From Alistipes sp047178865 (GTDB lineage Bacteria; Bacteroidota; Bacteroidia; Bacteroidales; Rikenellaceae): a stretch of 64,000 bases of DNA. Under the pieces are notes generated by a model. That model worked only from the letters and a program-made list of their open reading frames with translations, made no database searches and was not told the origin of the DNA. This document shows, piece by piece, positions 24,322 to 33,356 of this stretch (within the stretch, counting starts at the first letter, position 1; every line of letters begins with the position of its first letter). The DNA is taken from NCBI GenBank assembly GCA_047178865.1, contig JBCQSY010000003.1, positions 1 to 64,000 of the forward strand. Reading direction: 5' to 3'. Position numbers and translations under genes: made by a program.

Positions 24322-25428
24322 CTAGCGAACAACTTTAGGGTTAACACGACTTCCATCTCTCACCTTAAGAGCACCAGTAGTAAGAACCATATCGCCTCGA
24401 TTCACACCACTCTCAACGCTCCACATATCGCCATAAGTTGCACCCAACTTAACCGCCCTCTGCACCACACTACTATCGCTCTTAACTACCCAGACACTAC
24501 TCACACCTTGGCTCTGATTCACAGCCTGTTGTGGTATCACAACCACACTTTTAGCCTCGCCAATATCTGCTCGAACCCTTACGAACATACCGCTTTTGAG
24601 TCGTTCATTATCGTTGGCTACCCTCGCCACCAAAACCACAGTCGAGGTGTTATCACTGCCACTCTGCTTGGTGTAGTAGTAGTGTGCTCTCAGAGGATAT
24701 AGCGACCCATCGGGGAGTGTAATCTCGATATCTGAGAGCAAATGAGCATTATCAAAGCTATCACCATGGGTATATTTGAGGTATCGACTCTGCGCAATTG
24801 GTAGCGAGAGAGTCAATGTATCGGTATATTTTATAGTTGTGAGTGTGGAAAAAGTTGTCCCTACACCAACGAAATCACCCTCCTTGGCGGATGTTCTAGC
24901 AATTATTCCATCTATTGGAGCTTTGATTTTGGTATATCCCAGATTCAGACGATTCGACTCCACCCCCTGACGCATATACTCAACGCTACTTAGAGCAGAT
25001 TGATAGCTATTTTTATACTGCTCCAAATCCATCTGAGATATAGCATCGATGGCTGCAAGAGGTACTGCTCTATCGTAGTTACTCTTCGCCAAAGCTAAAT
25101 CTGCCTGAGCTGAAGAGTAGTCCGCCTGAGCTGAAGAGAGAGCTGTCTGATACTCAATGGGGTCGATGATAAAGATTGTAGAGCCACGCTTTATGGGCAT
25201 TCCATCATCGTAGATAATAGATTGAAGATAGCCACTAACACGAGGCTCAATAACAGCCTCATACAGAGGCTCTAGAGTCGTGGCAAAAGTTATCTTATCG
25301 TAGAGTGAATCAACCTTGGCTATAGCTACATCCACCTCTAATGGGGGCATCGTCTGAGCTCTTTTACCTCCACGACACCCCACAAAGAGCAGTAGTACCA
25401 CTATAAAGAGAGTATTTGTAAATCGCAT
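24322..25428 (-). CDS. RND efflux periplasmic adaptor (membrane fusion protein)
   Basis: The product (368 residues) is a lipid-anchored adaptor: lipobox LLLFVGC (Cys18), then the lipoyl-like half motif PRVSGYLQSIIYDDGMPIKRGSTIFIID, a helical hairpin (SSAQADLALAKSNYDRA), and the second half NLGYTKIKAPIDGIIARTSAKEGDFVGVGTTFSTL. It links the inner pump to the outer membrane channel. It is the first gene of the three-gene operon. No TetR or other local regulator is adjacent. A near-palindrome, GCATAATTTAAATTTATGC (25425-25443), covers its start codon and might be an operator, but no -7 box is clear. Confidence 0.94.
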   Translation of the reverse strand: MRFTNTLFIVVLLLFVGCRGGKRAQTMPPLEVDVAIAKVDSLYDKITFATTLEPLYEAVIEPRVSGYLQSIIYDDGMPIKRGSTIFIIDPIEYQTALSSAQADYSSAQADLALAKSNYDRAVPLAAIDAISQMDLEQYKNSYQSALSSVEYMRQGVESNRLNLGYTKIKAPIDGIIARTSAKEGDFVGVGTTFSTLTTIKYTDTLTLSLPIAQSRYLKYTHGDSFDNAHLLSDIEITLPDGSLYPLRAHYYYTKQSGSDNTSTVVLVARVANDNERLKSGMFVRVRADIGEAKSVVVIPQQAVNQSQGVSSVWVVKSDSSVVQRAVKLGATYGDMWSVESGVNRGDMVLTTGALKVRDGSRVNPKVVR

Positions 25429-25492
25429 AATTTAAATTTATGCATCTCTACTCCAAATAGCGTACCACAAACTACTTAAATATGCATAATAA

Positions 25493-27721
25493 TTATAGCG
25501 GAAGCTCTACGCTGCGTCGGATTATGAGTTTGGCTTGGGTGTAGTTAGAAGTAGCCTCGACGGGTTGTCCTCCACCTACCGAGATAGTGAAGTCGCCAGC
25601 CTCGACCACCCTCTTACCTTTGTCGGTAATCACCGAGAGAGCATCAGGGGTAACCTCTAACTCTACAACCCTACTCTCGCCACCCTTCAGAGATACTCTG
25701 CTGATGGCTGCAAGACGACGAATAGGGTTCTCAACACTTGACTTCTCGTCGCTAACATATAGCTGAACCACCTCGTCGGCATCAACCTCACTTACGTTGC
25801 TAACAGTCACCGATACGGTGAACTTACCGTCACCTTTAACCCTCTCAGGGATAGTTAGATTCGAGTAGTTGAACTCGGCAAAAGAGAGACCATATCCAAA
25901 AGGATAGAGTATATTCTCCTCATCGCTCATATACTTATAGGTGCGACCCTGCATTGAGTAATCCTCGAATGGAGGTAATTTCTCTGCATCACGAACAAAT
26001 GTAATAGGGGTACGTCCCGATGGTGAGACCTTGCCATAGATAATATCTGCGAGAGCTTCGCCTCCAGCCTCACCGGGATACCAAGTGAATAGAACAGCAT
26101 CAGCTATCTCGCTCACCTCGTTGAGGTTAACAGGTGAGCCTGCACTAATCACTGCGATAAGTGGTTGCCCATTTTTCTGCGCTGCTTTTAGTTTTTTGAG
26201 ATATTTAATCTGATTTTCGGGCAGTGAATTATCAATCATATCACCCTTTTGAGATGATGCAATTGACTCACCCTCTTCGCCTTCGAGCGCAATAGTTAGA
26301 CCTAAACAGACCACCGTTACATCTGCTTGACGAGCCTCACCTGTCGCCCAATCTATCGGATTTATATTGGGTGTGCTAAGCATCACACCCTGACGATACT
26401 CTACAGTTACGCCAGCTGCTGAGGCTGAGGCTATACCCTCAACGAATGTGGTGTAGCGACTACTCACACCATAGTAGTTACCCATCAATGCTTCGGGGCT
26501 GGCAGCGGTTGGGCCAGTCACAAATATCACATTCTCATCTCCGCTAAGAGGCAAGACTCCATTTTTATTCTCCAACATCACAATCGACTCAACACCAGCT
26601 TGATACGCCAAGGCTTTATGTCGGTTGCTATCGACAACATCGGTTGGGATATCGTTGTATGGATTAAGGTCGTAGTCGTCGAATAGACCGAGCTTGAAGC
26701 GTGTAAGAATCAACTTGGTGAGGAGTGCATCAACCTGCTCCTCGCTAACTAATCCCATCTCCACAGCTTTGGGTAGATATCTGCGGTATATCGAGCCACA
26801 GTTAAGATTTAGACCACTCTTTATAGCTAGTGCTGCGGACTCCTCTGGTGTGGCTACTATTTTATGGTCACGGTAGATATCAACCAAAGCTCCACAGTCG
26901 GATGTTACGTAACCATCGAAGCCCCAATCTTTGCGTAGTACGTCGTTGAGTAGCCACTCGCTAGCGCAGGCAGCCTCGCCGTTGACTCTATTATAAGCTC
27001 CCATAACGCTCTCAACTTCACCCTCTTGAACCAGAGCCTTGAATGCTGGGAAGTAGGTTTCGTATAGGTCTCTATGTGAGACTACAGCATCGAAATGGTG
27101 GCGATACTCCTCAGGGCCACTATGCACTGCGTAGTGTTTTGCACAGGCTGCCGCCTTCATATACTTTGAGTCGTCACCATCGCCTTGTAGACCCTTAACA
27201 AAGGCGACTCCTATCCTTGATGTTAGGTATGGATCTTCGCCATAGGTCTCCTGTCCACGTCCCCAACGAGGGTCACGGAATATATTTACATTTGGGGTGT
27301 AGAATGTTAATCCGGTATATATTCTGCGATTATCTCGACCAATTGCAGCGTTGTGAAACGCACGTGCTTCGTCCGATATGGCAGAGGATATCTCCTCGAT
27401 AAGAGAGGGGTTGAATGTTGCGGCTAGACCTATCGCCTGAGGAAACACGGTTGCTCGACCAGCGCGCGCTAATCCGTGGAGACACTCATTCCACCAGTTG
27501 TAGGTTGGGACAGCTAACCTCTCGATTGCAGGTGCGCTGTGGGACATCTGCTCTGCCTTCTCCTCGATTGTCATTCGTGATACGATATCTTCGGCTCGCT
27601 CTTCGAAGCTCAGCGAGGTGTCCTGGTATGGTAACAGAGGACTTTGAGCTATGGCGTTAGTTGTCACGCATAGCGCAAGAAGAGTTGGCAAGGCTCTTTT
27701 TAGTGTTGGTTTTAAGTTCAT
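25493..27721 (-). CDS. glycoside hydrolase family 3 (beta-xylosidase/beta-glucosidase type)
   Basis: This secreted 742-residue GH3 enzyme has a signal peptide (to about residue 26). Sequences YNWWNECLHGLARAG, FRDPRWGRGQETYGEDPYL, AACAKHYAVHSG and the nucleophile motif GYVTSDCGAL (Asp275) are those of the GH3 branch of beta-xylosidases and alpha-arabinofuranosidases. The C-terminal sandwich domain contains TWYPGEAGGEALADIIYGKVSPSGRTPITF, and a fibronectin-like end domain follows. It retaining-hydrolyses terminal beta-glycosides of plant polysaccharides, probably in the periplasm. There is no SusC/SusD pair or other CAZyme next to it apart from DUF1080 20 kb away, so it is an isolated enzyme. 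Confidence 0.92.
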   Translation of the reverse strand: MNLKPTLKRALPTLLALCVTTNAIAQSPLLPYQDTSLSFEERAEDIVSRMTIEEKAEQMSHSAPAIERLAVPTYNWWNECLHGLARAGRATVFPQAIGLAATFNPSLIEEISSAISDEARAFHNAAIGRDNRRIYTGLTFYTPNVNIFRDPRWGRGQETYGEDPYLTSRIGVAFVKGLQGDGDDSKYMKAAACAKHYAVHSGPEEYRHHFDAVVSHRDLYETYFPAFKALVQEGEVESVMGAYNRVNGEAACASEWLLNDVLRKDWGFDGYVTSDCGALVDIYRDHKIVATPEESAALAIKSGLNLNCGSIYRRYLPKAVEMGLVSEEQVDALLTKLILTRFKLGLFDDYDLNPYNDIPTDVVDSNRHKALAYQAGVESIVMLENKNGVLPLSGDENVIFVTGPTAASPEALMGNYYGVSSRYTTFVEGIASASAAGVTVEYRQGVMLSTPNINPIDWATGEARQADVTVVCLGLTIALEGEEGESIASSQKGDMIDNSLPENQIKYLKKLKAAQKNGQPLIAVISAGSPVNLNEVSEIADAVLFTWYPGEAGGEALADIIYGKVSPSGRTPITFVRDAEKLPPFEDYSMQGRTYKYMSDEENILYPFGYGLSFAEFNYSNLTIPERVKGDGKFTVSVTVSNVSEVDADEVVQLYVSDEKSSVENPIRRLAAISRVSLKGGESRVVELEVTPDALSVITDKGKRVVEAGDFTISVGGGQPVEATSNYTQAKLIIRRSVELPL

Positions 27722-27743
27722 AAGGTTGGTTTTTTGTAAGAAA

Positions 27744-27779
27744 TACCCCCTATTTTTCTGCGTCGAAAAGTAGGGGGTA
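27744..27779 (-). terminator. terminator between cysK and the GH3 gene
   Basis: TACCCCCTATTTTTC pairs with GAAAAGTAGGGGGTA (one G-U) around a 6-base loop, 22 bases after the end of cysK. It lies between cysK and the GH3 gene, leaving only 22 bases for a GH3 leader in which no promoter is visible. Confidence 0.75.
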
Positions 27780-27800
27780 GACTCTATATTTATAGCTAAA

Positions 27801-28718
27801 TTAATCTATAGCAAACTGCTCGAACATCTTGGTGCTAAGGTACTTCTCGGCACGGTCTGGGAATACTACGACGATGTTTCCACCATCAATCTTTTCAGCC
27901 AAACGAGCTGCTCCAAGCATTGCAGCACCGCTACTCATTCCAACGAAGATACCCTCTTGAGAGATTAGCTGGCGAGCCATCTCGATAGCCTCCTCGCTCT
28001 CAATCATAATCTGTTCGTCGATACGTGATGGGTCGTAGATAGCTGGGATAATCGCCTCTTCTAGATTCTTCAATCCTTGGATGTAGTGTCCCTTAATTGG
28101 CTGAGCACAAACCACTTTGATAGATGGTTTTAGCTGCTTTAGGAATTGAGAGACTCCCATAATAGTACCCGACGTACCGATAGCGCAGACTAGATAGTCG
28201 ATTTGACCACGAGTCTGTTGCCATATCTCGATTGCGGTGCTCTCGTAGTGAGTCAAGAAGTTGTTGTCGTTGGCGAATTGGTCTGGCATAAAGTACTTCT
28301 CAGGGTTCTCTGCTGCCATCTTACGAGCCAAACGAATAGCTCCGTCAGTACCCTCGTCGGCAGGAGTTAGGATAACTTTACCTCCGAACGAACGGATGAT
28401 TTTACGACGCTCAACCGACACAGCAGAACTCATAACAATCTCCACCGAGTACCCCTTAACGATACCCGCAATAGCCAATCCGATACCAGTATTTCCCGAA
28501 GTTGGTTCGAGGATTACCTTACCAGGATAGAGCAGACCTCTCTGCTCCGCCTTGGTAATCATCTGCATTGCGATTCTATCCTTGATGCTACCTGTTGGGT
28601 TGTAACCCTCTAGTTTAGCGTAGATATTGACATTTGGATTGGGGTTAAGTTTGTTTATTTTAACCATTGGAGTGTTGCCAATCACCTCCAAAATATTATC
28701 ATTAATGTATTGATTCAT
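27801..28718 (-). CDS. cysK: cysteine synthase
   Basis: Cysteine synthase makes L-cysteine from O-acetylserine and sulfide with PLP. The 305-residue protein has the PLP lysine in NPTGSIKDRIA (Lys46), the phosphate-binding loop TSGNTGIG, the CAIGTSGTIMG loop and VGMSSGAAML near the C-terminus. Length and motifs fit the CysK/CysM group; the start IGNTPMVKINKLNP is CysK-like. No serine acetyltransferase gene is adjacent. It has its own -7 box and terminator. Confidence 0.92.
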   Translation of the reverse strand: MNQYINDNILEVIGNTPMVKINKLNPNPNVNIYAKLEGYNPTGSIKDRIAMQMITKAEQRGLLYPGKVILEPTSGNTGIGLAIAGIVKGYSVEIVMSSAVSVERRKIIRSFGGKVILTPADEGTDGAIRLARKMAAENPEKYFMPDQFANDNNFLTHYESTAIEIWQQTRGQIDYLVCAIGTSGTIMGVSQFLKQLKPSIKVVCAQPIKGHYIQGLKNLEEAIIPAIYDPSRIDEQIMIESEEAIEMARQLISQEGIFVGMSSGAAMLGAARLAEKIDGGNIVVVFPDRAEKYLSTKMFEQFAID

Positions 28719-28745
28719 GATTTTTATACTTTACTTGTTACTGCG

Positions 28746-28753
28746 CAAAGATA
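28746..28753 (-). promoter_or_regulatory. -7 box of cysK
   Basis: TATCTTTG on the minus strand (28753-28746), 27 bases before the cysK ATG. The upstream half lies over the end of the phosphohexomutase gene, and no clear TTG is seen there. Confidence 0.6.
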
Positions 28754-28767
28754 GTAATAATTTTTAA

Positions 28768-30171
28768 TTATTTGGCACTCATCTTCGATATTTCAGTTAG
28801 CTCTTCGATAAATTTCTCAGCTAGTGAGTCCGCCTCATCTTGACTCTTAGCCTCGGTGTAGATACGTATAATAGGCTCTGTATTCGATTTACGAAGGTGA
28901 ACCCAGCTCTCATCGAAGTCAATCTTTACACCATCGATATCATTAATCTCCTCCTCTTCATAGCGAGATTTAATCGTTGTAAGGATGTTGTCAACATCAA
29001 TTTCGGGGGTGAGTTGAATCTTATTCTTCGAAGCGAAGTATTGAGGGAATGATGCTTTTAACTCGCTCATTTTAATATTTTTAGTTGCGAAGTATGTCAA
29101 AAACAGTGCCACTCCAACCAATGAATCACGACCATAGTGAGACTCAGGATAGATTACTCCGCCATTACCCTCACCGCCAATTACAGCACCCGTTGCCTTC
29201 ATCATCTCGACTACGTTCACCTCGCCAACCGCAGAGGCTGAGTATGACCCTCCGTGGGCAAGAGTAACATCACGAAGAGCTCGCGAAGAGCTAAGATTTG
29301 AGACTGTATTTCCGCTATGGAGTTGACCTAGGATATAATCCGCAACAGCCACCAAAGTGTACTCCTCACCAAACATCTCGCCATCTTCACAAACCAACGC
29401 TAGACGGTCGACATCAGGGTCTACTACCACTCCAAGGTCTGCACCATAGAGACGAATAACCTCAGATATCTCGGTTAGGTTCTCAGCCAATGGCTCAGGG
29501 TTGTGTGCAAACTCACCAGTTGGCTCACAATTAATCTCGATTACCTGACACCCCATCTGGCGAAGAAGCTCTGGAATAACTACTCCTCCAATCGAGTTTA
29601 CAGCATCGACTACGACCTTAAATCCTCGCTCTTGAACCGCCAAGAGATTTACCATAGGTAGTGCCAAAACTTTCTCTATATGTTTGGAATTAAACTCTTT
29701 ATTGCGTTTTACCACCTTGCCTATTGAGTTGATTGTAGGGAACGAAAAATCGCCCTGCTCGCTGAGTGTAAGTAGGCGTGCACCCTGCTCTGCGTTGATA
29801 AATTCACCCTCTGCATTGAGTAGTTTCAGAGCGTTCCACTCCCTTGGATTATGCGATGCGGTGATAATAACACCTCCATCAGCACCGTAATGTTTTACCG
29901 CTACTTCGACTCCTGGGGTTGTACACATTCCTACATTTATAACATCAACACCACATCCCAACAGAGTTCCCTCGACAAGGTTGTTAACCATCCTACCTGA
30001 GATGCGTGCATCGCGACCAATAACCATAGTCAACCTCTTTTCAGGATATAGCTCCGAGAGTAATCGTGAGTATGCAATTGTAAACTTTACGATATCTATT
30101 GGTGTTAGATTTTCACCTGTTTCTCCGCCGATTGTTCCTCTGATTCCAGAGATAGATTTTATTAGTGCCAT
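28768..30171 (-). CDS. glmM: phosphoglucosamine mutase-like phosphohexomutase
   Basis: This 467-residue alpha-D-phosphohexomutase interconverts hexose 6- and 1-phosphates through a phosphoserine. The active Ser is in GGVIITASHNPREW (Ser106), the Mg site is VVDPDVDRLAL, the sugar-binding loop is GGEGNGGVIYP and the phosphate loop is RKSNTEPIIRIY. The start SISGIRGTIGG is the GlmM form used in Bacteroidota, in which this protein is thought to make glucosamine-1-phosphate for peptidoglycan. A mannose- or glucose-specific role is also possible, since manC lies in the same window. Confidence 0.85.
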   Translation of the reverse strand: MALIKSISGIRGTIGGETGENLTPIDIVKFTIAYSRLLSELYPEKRLTMVIGRDARISGRMVNNLVEGTLLGCGVDVINVGMCTTPGVEVAVKHYGADGGVIITASHNPREWNALKLLNAEGEFINAEQGARLLTLSEQGDFSFPTINSIGKVVKRNKEFNSKHIEKVLALPMVNLLAVQERGFKVVVDAVNSIGGVVIPELLRQMGCQVIEINCEPTGEFAHNPEPLAENLTEISEVIRLYGADLGVVVDPDVDRLALVCEDGEMFGEEYTLVAVADYILGQLHSGNTVSNLSSSRALRDVTLAHGGSYSASAVGEVNVVEMMKATGAVIGGEGNGGVIYPESHYGRDSLVGVALFLTYFATKNIKMSELKASFPQYFASKNKIQLTPEIDVDNILTTIKSRYEEEEINDIDGVKIDFDESWVHLRKSNTEPIIRIYTEAKSQDEADSLAEKFIEELTEISKMSAK

Positions 30172-30210
30172 AATTATATATGTGTATATAGATAAAAAGT
30201 TGCTTTAAAT

Positions 30211-30241
30211 TTTGTAATTCGAGGTAAATATATTACTTTTA
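30211..30241 (+). promoter_or_regulatory. putative promoter of the uridine phosphorylase gene
   Basis: TTTG (30211-30214), 19 bases, then TACTTTTA (30234-30241), one base off consensus, 30 bases before the ATG at 30272. Confidence 0.45.
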
Positions 30242-30271
30242 TGCCAATAAAAAAAATTAATTACAGATAAA

Positions 30272-31153
30272 ATGAGAGTTATCCCCTCTTCTGAGTTGAT
30301 TATCAACGAAGATGGCACAATATTCCACCTCCACCTACTGCCTGAGCAGTTGGCCGATAAGGTTATTATGGTGGGAGACCCTGGTCGTGTGGATTTGATA
30401 GCCTCCTTTTTCGAAAGGGTTGAGTACAGGGTTGAGAATCGTGAGTTTAGAAGTGTTACCGGATGGTATCGAGGTGTGAGATTCACTGCTCTATCGACAG
30501 GTATAGGTATCGGGAATATCGATATCTCTGTTACAGAGCTTGATGCATTGGCTAATGTCGACCTCTCGACTCGCCAAGTAAAGAGCGAATTTAGGCAGTT
30601 AACCCTCCTAAGGCTTGGAACATCAGGAGCTTTACAACCAGACATTAAGGTTGGTGAGTTTGTTTTAGCTCGCACTTCGGTCGGGTTCGATGGGCTGCTT
30701 AACTACTACCAGGGGTGTGATGAGATTTGTGATTTATCTCTAGAGCGCAGCTTTCGTGAGCATGTAGGGTGGAGTGAGAGGCTACCTTCGCCATATTTTG
30801 TCGATGCTGATAAGGAGTTGTGTGCTCTCTTTGAGGGAGTAACTCGTGAGGGAGTAACCATCGCCTCGCCTGGTTTCTACGCTCCACAAGGTCGTCATGT
30901 TAGGCTGCGTCCGGCGGATGGTGATATGAACTCTAAGATTGAGAGCTTTTCTCATCAGGGTCGAGTTATAACCAACTACGAGATGGAGAGCTCTGTGTTG
31001 GCAGGATTGGCTAAGTTGATGGGGCATCGTGCAGCGACTATCTGCACAATAATTGCACAGCGAGTAGCGCAGGATGTGAATACAGATTACAAACCATTTG
31101 TCACCTCGATGATAGAGATGGCGTTGGATAAATTAGTTGAGTTAGATAATTAA
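30272..31153 (+). CDS. nucleoside phosphorylase (uridine phosphorylase-like)
   Basis: The 293-residue protein is a PNP/UDP-family phosphorylase for pyrimidine or purine nucleoside salvage. VIMVGDPGRVDLIASFF carries the phosphate-binding GDP.R. LSTGIGIGNIDI is the glycine-rich loop, LLRLGTSGALQPDIKVGEFVLAR is the nucleoside-phosphorylase signature, and NYEMESSVLAGLA holds the ribose-binding Met-Glu. Uridine specificity is suggested by overall resemblance only. dnaN follows after 18 bases, an operon pairing of unclear meaning. Confidence 0.85.
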   Translation: MRVIPSSELIINEDGTIFHLHLLPEQLADKVIMVGDPGRVDLIASFFERVEYRVENREFRSVTGWYRGVRFTALSTGIGIGNIDISVTELDALANVDLSTRQVKSEFRQLTLLRLGTSGALQPDIKVGEFVLARTSVGFDGLLNYYQGCDEICDLSLERSFREHVGWSERLPSPYFVDADKELCALFEGVTREGVTIASPGFYAPQGRHVRLRPADGDMNSKIESFSHQGRVITNYEMESSVLAGLAKLMGHRAATICTIIAQRVAQDVNTDYKPFVTSMIEMALDKLVELDN

Positions 31154-31171
31154 AATTAAATAAAACAGAGT

Positions 31172-32296
31172 ATGAAATTTACAGTATCGAGTTCTGCCCT
31201 ATTGTCGCTATTGTCGTCAATGGGCAAGGTAATTAATAGTAAAAACACACTTCCAATCCTGGACTACTTCCTAATGGAGCTATCAGCAGGTGAGTTAAAG
31301 GTGACCACTTCAGATTTAGAGACTACACTCATTGGTTCTATGCCAATCGAGAGTGTCGAGGCTGAAGGCTCGGTTGCAGCACCAGCTAAACTTATGCTCG
31401 ACTCGTTGAAGGAGTTCGCCGAGATGCCTCTTCTATTCGAGGTAAATAGCGATAATTGGGAGATAACTCTAAACTGGAAGAGCGGAAAATTGTCAATCCC
31501 AGGAGCTGACGCGGTGAGCTATCCAGCACTTCAGAAGATGGAGAGTGAGCAGCGTGAGTTGACTCTATCGCCAGAGTTATTGGTGGGTGGTATCAATAAG
31601 ACCATATTCGCTACGGCGGACGATGAGTTGCGCCCAGTGATGAATGGAATCTACTTCAACGTTGATGGAGGCGAGGTTACATTAGTTGCAACCGACGCAC
31701 ATAAGATGGTTAAATATACCGCAAAGTGCCAAGGTGATTTGCAGGCATCGTTTATCCTTCCAAAGAAACCAGCCTCTCTTCTAAAGAGCTTACTGGTTAA
31801 GGCGCAGGATGATATCAAGGTTACTTTCGATGCAACGAACGTCATCTTCGAGCTATCGTCGTTTACTTTAGTGAGTCGTCTAATCGAGGGTACATACCCT
31901 AACTACAACGCAGTAATCCCAACTTCAAACCCTAATAAGTTGCTTATCGACAGGGTGGAGTTCTTGAATAGTATCAAACGTGTTGCGGTCTGTTCGAACC
32001 CGACAACCAACCTTATCAGAATGGATATCTCTCAAGATAGCGTTAATGTTACAGCTCAGGATATCGACTTCTCGGTCTCAGCCAATGAGAAGGTTGGATG
32101 TAGCTATGATGGTAACCCAATCCTAATCGGTTTTAAATCGACATTCCTTGCCGAGATGCTATCCAATATCGAGACTGCAACGGTGGTAGTTGAGCTTGCT
32201 GACTCGACAAGAGCGGGAGTATTCAAACCTCTTTACGATGAGCCACAAGACTCTGAGGTGTTGATGCTATTGATGCCGATGATAATTAATTCGTAA
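31172..32296 (+). CDS. dnaN: DNA polymerase III beta subunit (sliding clamp)
   Basis: The 374-residue product is the replication clamp. It shows the three-fold repeated clamp domain: MKFTVSSSALLSLLSSMGKVINSKNTLPILDYFLMEL at the start, the second domain around DELRPVMNGIYFNV, and SRLIEGTYPNYNAVIP, with the end LMPMIINS corresponding to the C-terminal peptide that packs at the clamp-binding pocket. The family is essential and usually sits by dnaA and recF. Here it is instead after a uridine phosphorylase gene, as in a number of Bacteroidota. It probably shares that gene's promoter. Confidence 0.95.
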   Translation: MKFTVSSSALLSLLSSMGKVINSKNTLPILDYFLMELSAGELKVTTSDLETTLIGSMPIESVEAEGSVAAPAKLMLDSLKEFAEMPLLFEVNSDNWEITLNWKSGKLSIPGADAVSYPALQKMESEQRELTLSPELLVGGINKTIFATADDELRPVMNGIYFNVDGGEVTLVATDAHKMVKYTAKCQGDLQASFILPKKPASLLKSLLVKAQDDIKVTFDATNVIFELSSFTLVSRLIEGTYPNYNAVIPTSNPNKLLIDRVEFLNSIKRVAVCSNPTTNLIRMDISQDSVNVTAQDIDFSVSANEKVGCSYDGNPILIGFKSTFLAEMLSNIETATVVVELADSTRAGVFKPLYDEPQDSEVLMLLMPMIINS

Positions 32297-32357
32297 ATAA
32301 AAGGAGCTTTAGTTTTCCCAAAGGAGAGTGGTTATTAGGTATAAAACTCACCTATAC

Positions 32358-32443
32358 ACGTCATTGCGGACTTGATCCGCAATCTCTAAATAGTCTTGAT
32401 TATCTGTATATTGTGAGATTGCGGCTCGTAGGCCGCAACGACG
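32358..32443. repeat. REP-like palindrome
   Basis: ACGTCATTGCGGACTTGATC... and the inverted partner ending GGCCGCAACGACG, with a 30-base unrelated centre. Followed by GAAATAGATTGTTTTTACGA and CTTATTAGTCACCCTC, a tail shared with the copy at 39315. Confidence 0.8.
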
Positions 32444-32531
32444 AAATAGATTGTTTTTACGACTTATTAGTCACCCTCTTAGGAGTGTAGCAAGAGTTAT
32501 ATTAAAGAGAAAAATAGTAGCTTTTTACCCT

Positions 32532-32575
32532 GTAATTGCTCAAGAAAACGAATATTTTTTTTTAACCTTAATTGG
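32532..32575 (+). repeat. GTAATTGCTCAA...CCTTAATT element (copy C)
   Basis: GTAATTGCTCAAGAAAACGA, a T run and TTAACCTTAATTGG, ending 7 bases before the ATG of the exonuclease gene. It is placed like copy B relative to its gene. Confidence 0.75.
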
Positions 32576-32582
32576 TACAGTA

Positions 32583-33356
32583 ATGGAGTTAAAACTCAAA
32601 CGCCCAATCCTCTTCTTTGATTTGGAGACTACGGGAGTCGATATATCGAATGACAGAATTGTCGAGGTGTCGATGATTAAACTTATGCCCGATGGTGAGG
32701 AGGTAGTCAAGACTCGCAAGATAAATCCAGGTATCCCTATCCCAGCCGAAGCGACCGCTATACATGGTATAAGCGATGAGGATGTTAAGGATTGTCCACA
32801 TTTTGCGCAGATTGCACGCTCGCTTGTTCAATTTATCGAGGGGTGTGATTTCGCAGGGTTCAACTCCAATAGGTTTGATGTACCTCTACTTATCGAGGAG
32901 TTTCTGCGTGCGGGAGTTGATGTTGATATCAAGCAGCGCCAATTTATCGACGTACAGAATATCTTCCATAAATTGGAGCAACGAACCCTGGTTGCGGCGT
33001 ATAAGTTCTACTGTCAGAAGGATTTAAACGATGCCCACTCTGCCCAGGCGGATACTCGTGCCACATTCGAGGTTTTGAAGGCTCAGCTGGATAGATATAG
33101 CGAACTGGAGAATGATGTGGAGTTCTTGGCTAAATTCTCCGAGCGTGCCTCGACTGCCGATTTCGCAGGCTTTATTATCTACGATGATAAGGAGCAGGAG
33201 GTATTTAGCTTTGGTAAACATAAGGGCAAATCTGTCGCCAAGGTCTTTGCAAGCGACCCTAGTTACTATAGTTGGATGATGAATGGTAGCTTCCCACTCT
33301 ACACCAAGAAGGTGATAAGTGAGATAAGATTACGTGCTAAGTTTGATACAAAATGA
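32583..33356 (+). CDS. DnaQ-like 3'-5' exonuclease with ExoX-like C-terminus
   Basis: This 257-residue protein has the DEDDh exonuclease fold. Exo I is ILFFDLETTGVD, Exo II is FAGFNSNRFDVPLL, and Exo III is NDAHSAQADTRAT (general base His). The C-terminal part, VFSFGKHKGKSVAKVFASDPSYYSWMM, is the small domain seen in ExoX-like nucleases. It probably degrades single-stranded DNA or proofreads. The long in-frame extension upstream runs into the dispersed repeat and has no signal of translation, so the ATG at 32583 is chosen. It overlaps the LysM gene by 4 bases and heads a five-gene run. Confidence 0.88.
   Translation: MELKLKRPILFFDLETTGVDISNDRIVEVSMIKLMPDGEEVVKTRKINPGIPIPAEATAIHGISDEDVKDCPHFAQIARSLVQFIEGCDFAGFNSNRFDVPLLIEEFLRAGVDVDIKQRQFIDVQNIFHKLEQRTLVAAYKFYCQKDLNDAHSAQADTRATFEVLKAQLDRYSELENDVEFLAKFSERASTADFAGFIIYDDKEQEVFSFGKHKGKSVAKVFASDPSYYSWMMNGSFPLYTKKVISEIRLRAKFDTK

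Noticed and set aside
25425..25443. Near-palindrome GCATAATTTAAATTTATGC as a repressor operator of the efflux operon
   Set aside because: It is AT-rich, covers the start codon, and no regulator gene or clear promoter is beside it; the evidence is too weak to annotate.
32451..32582. N-terminal extension of the DnaQ-like exonuclease
   Set aside because: It runs through the dispersed repeat element, and the DEDDh fold begins right after the ATG at 32583.
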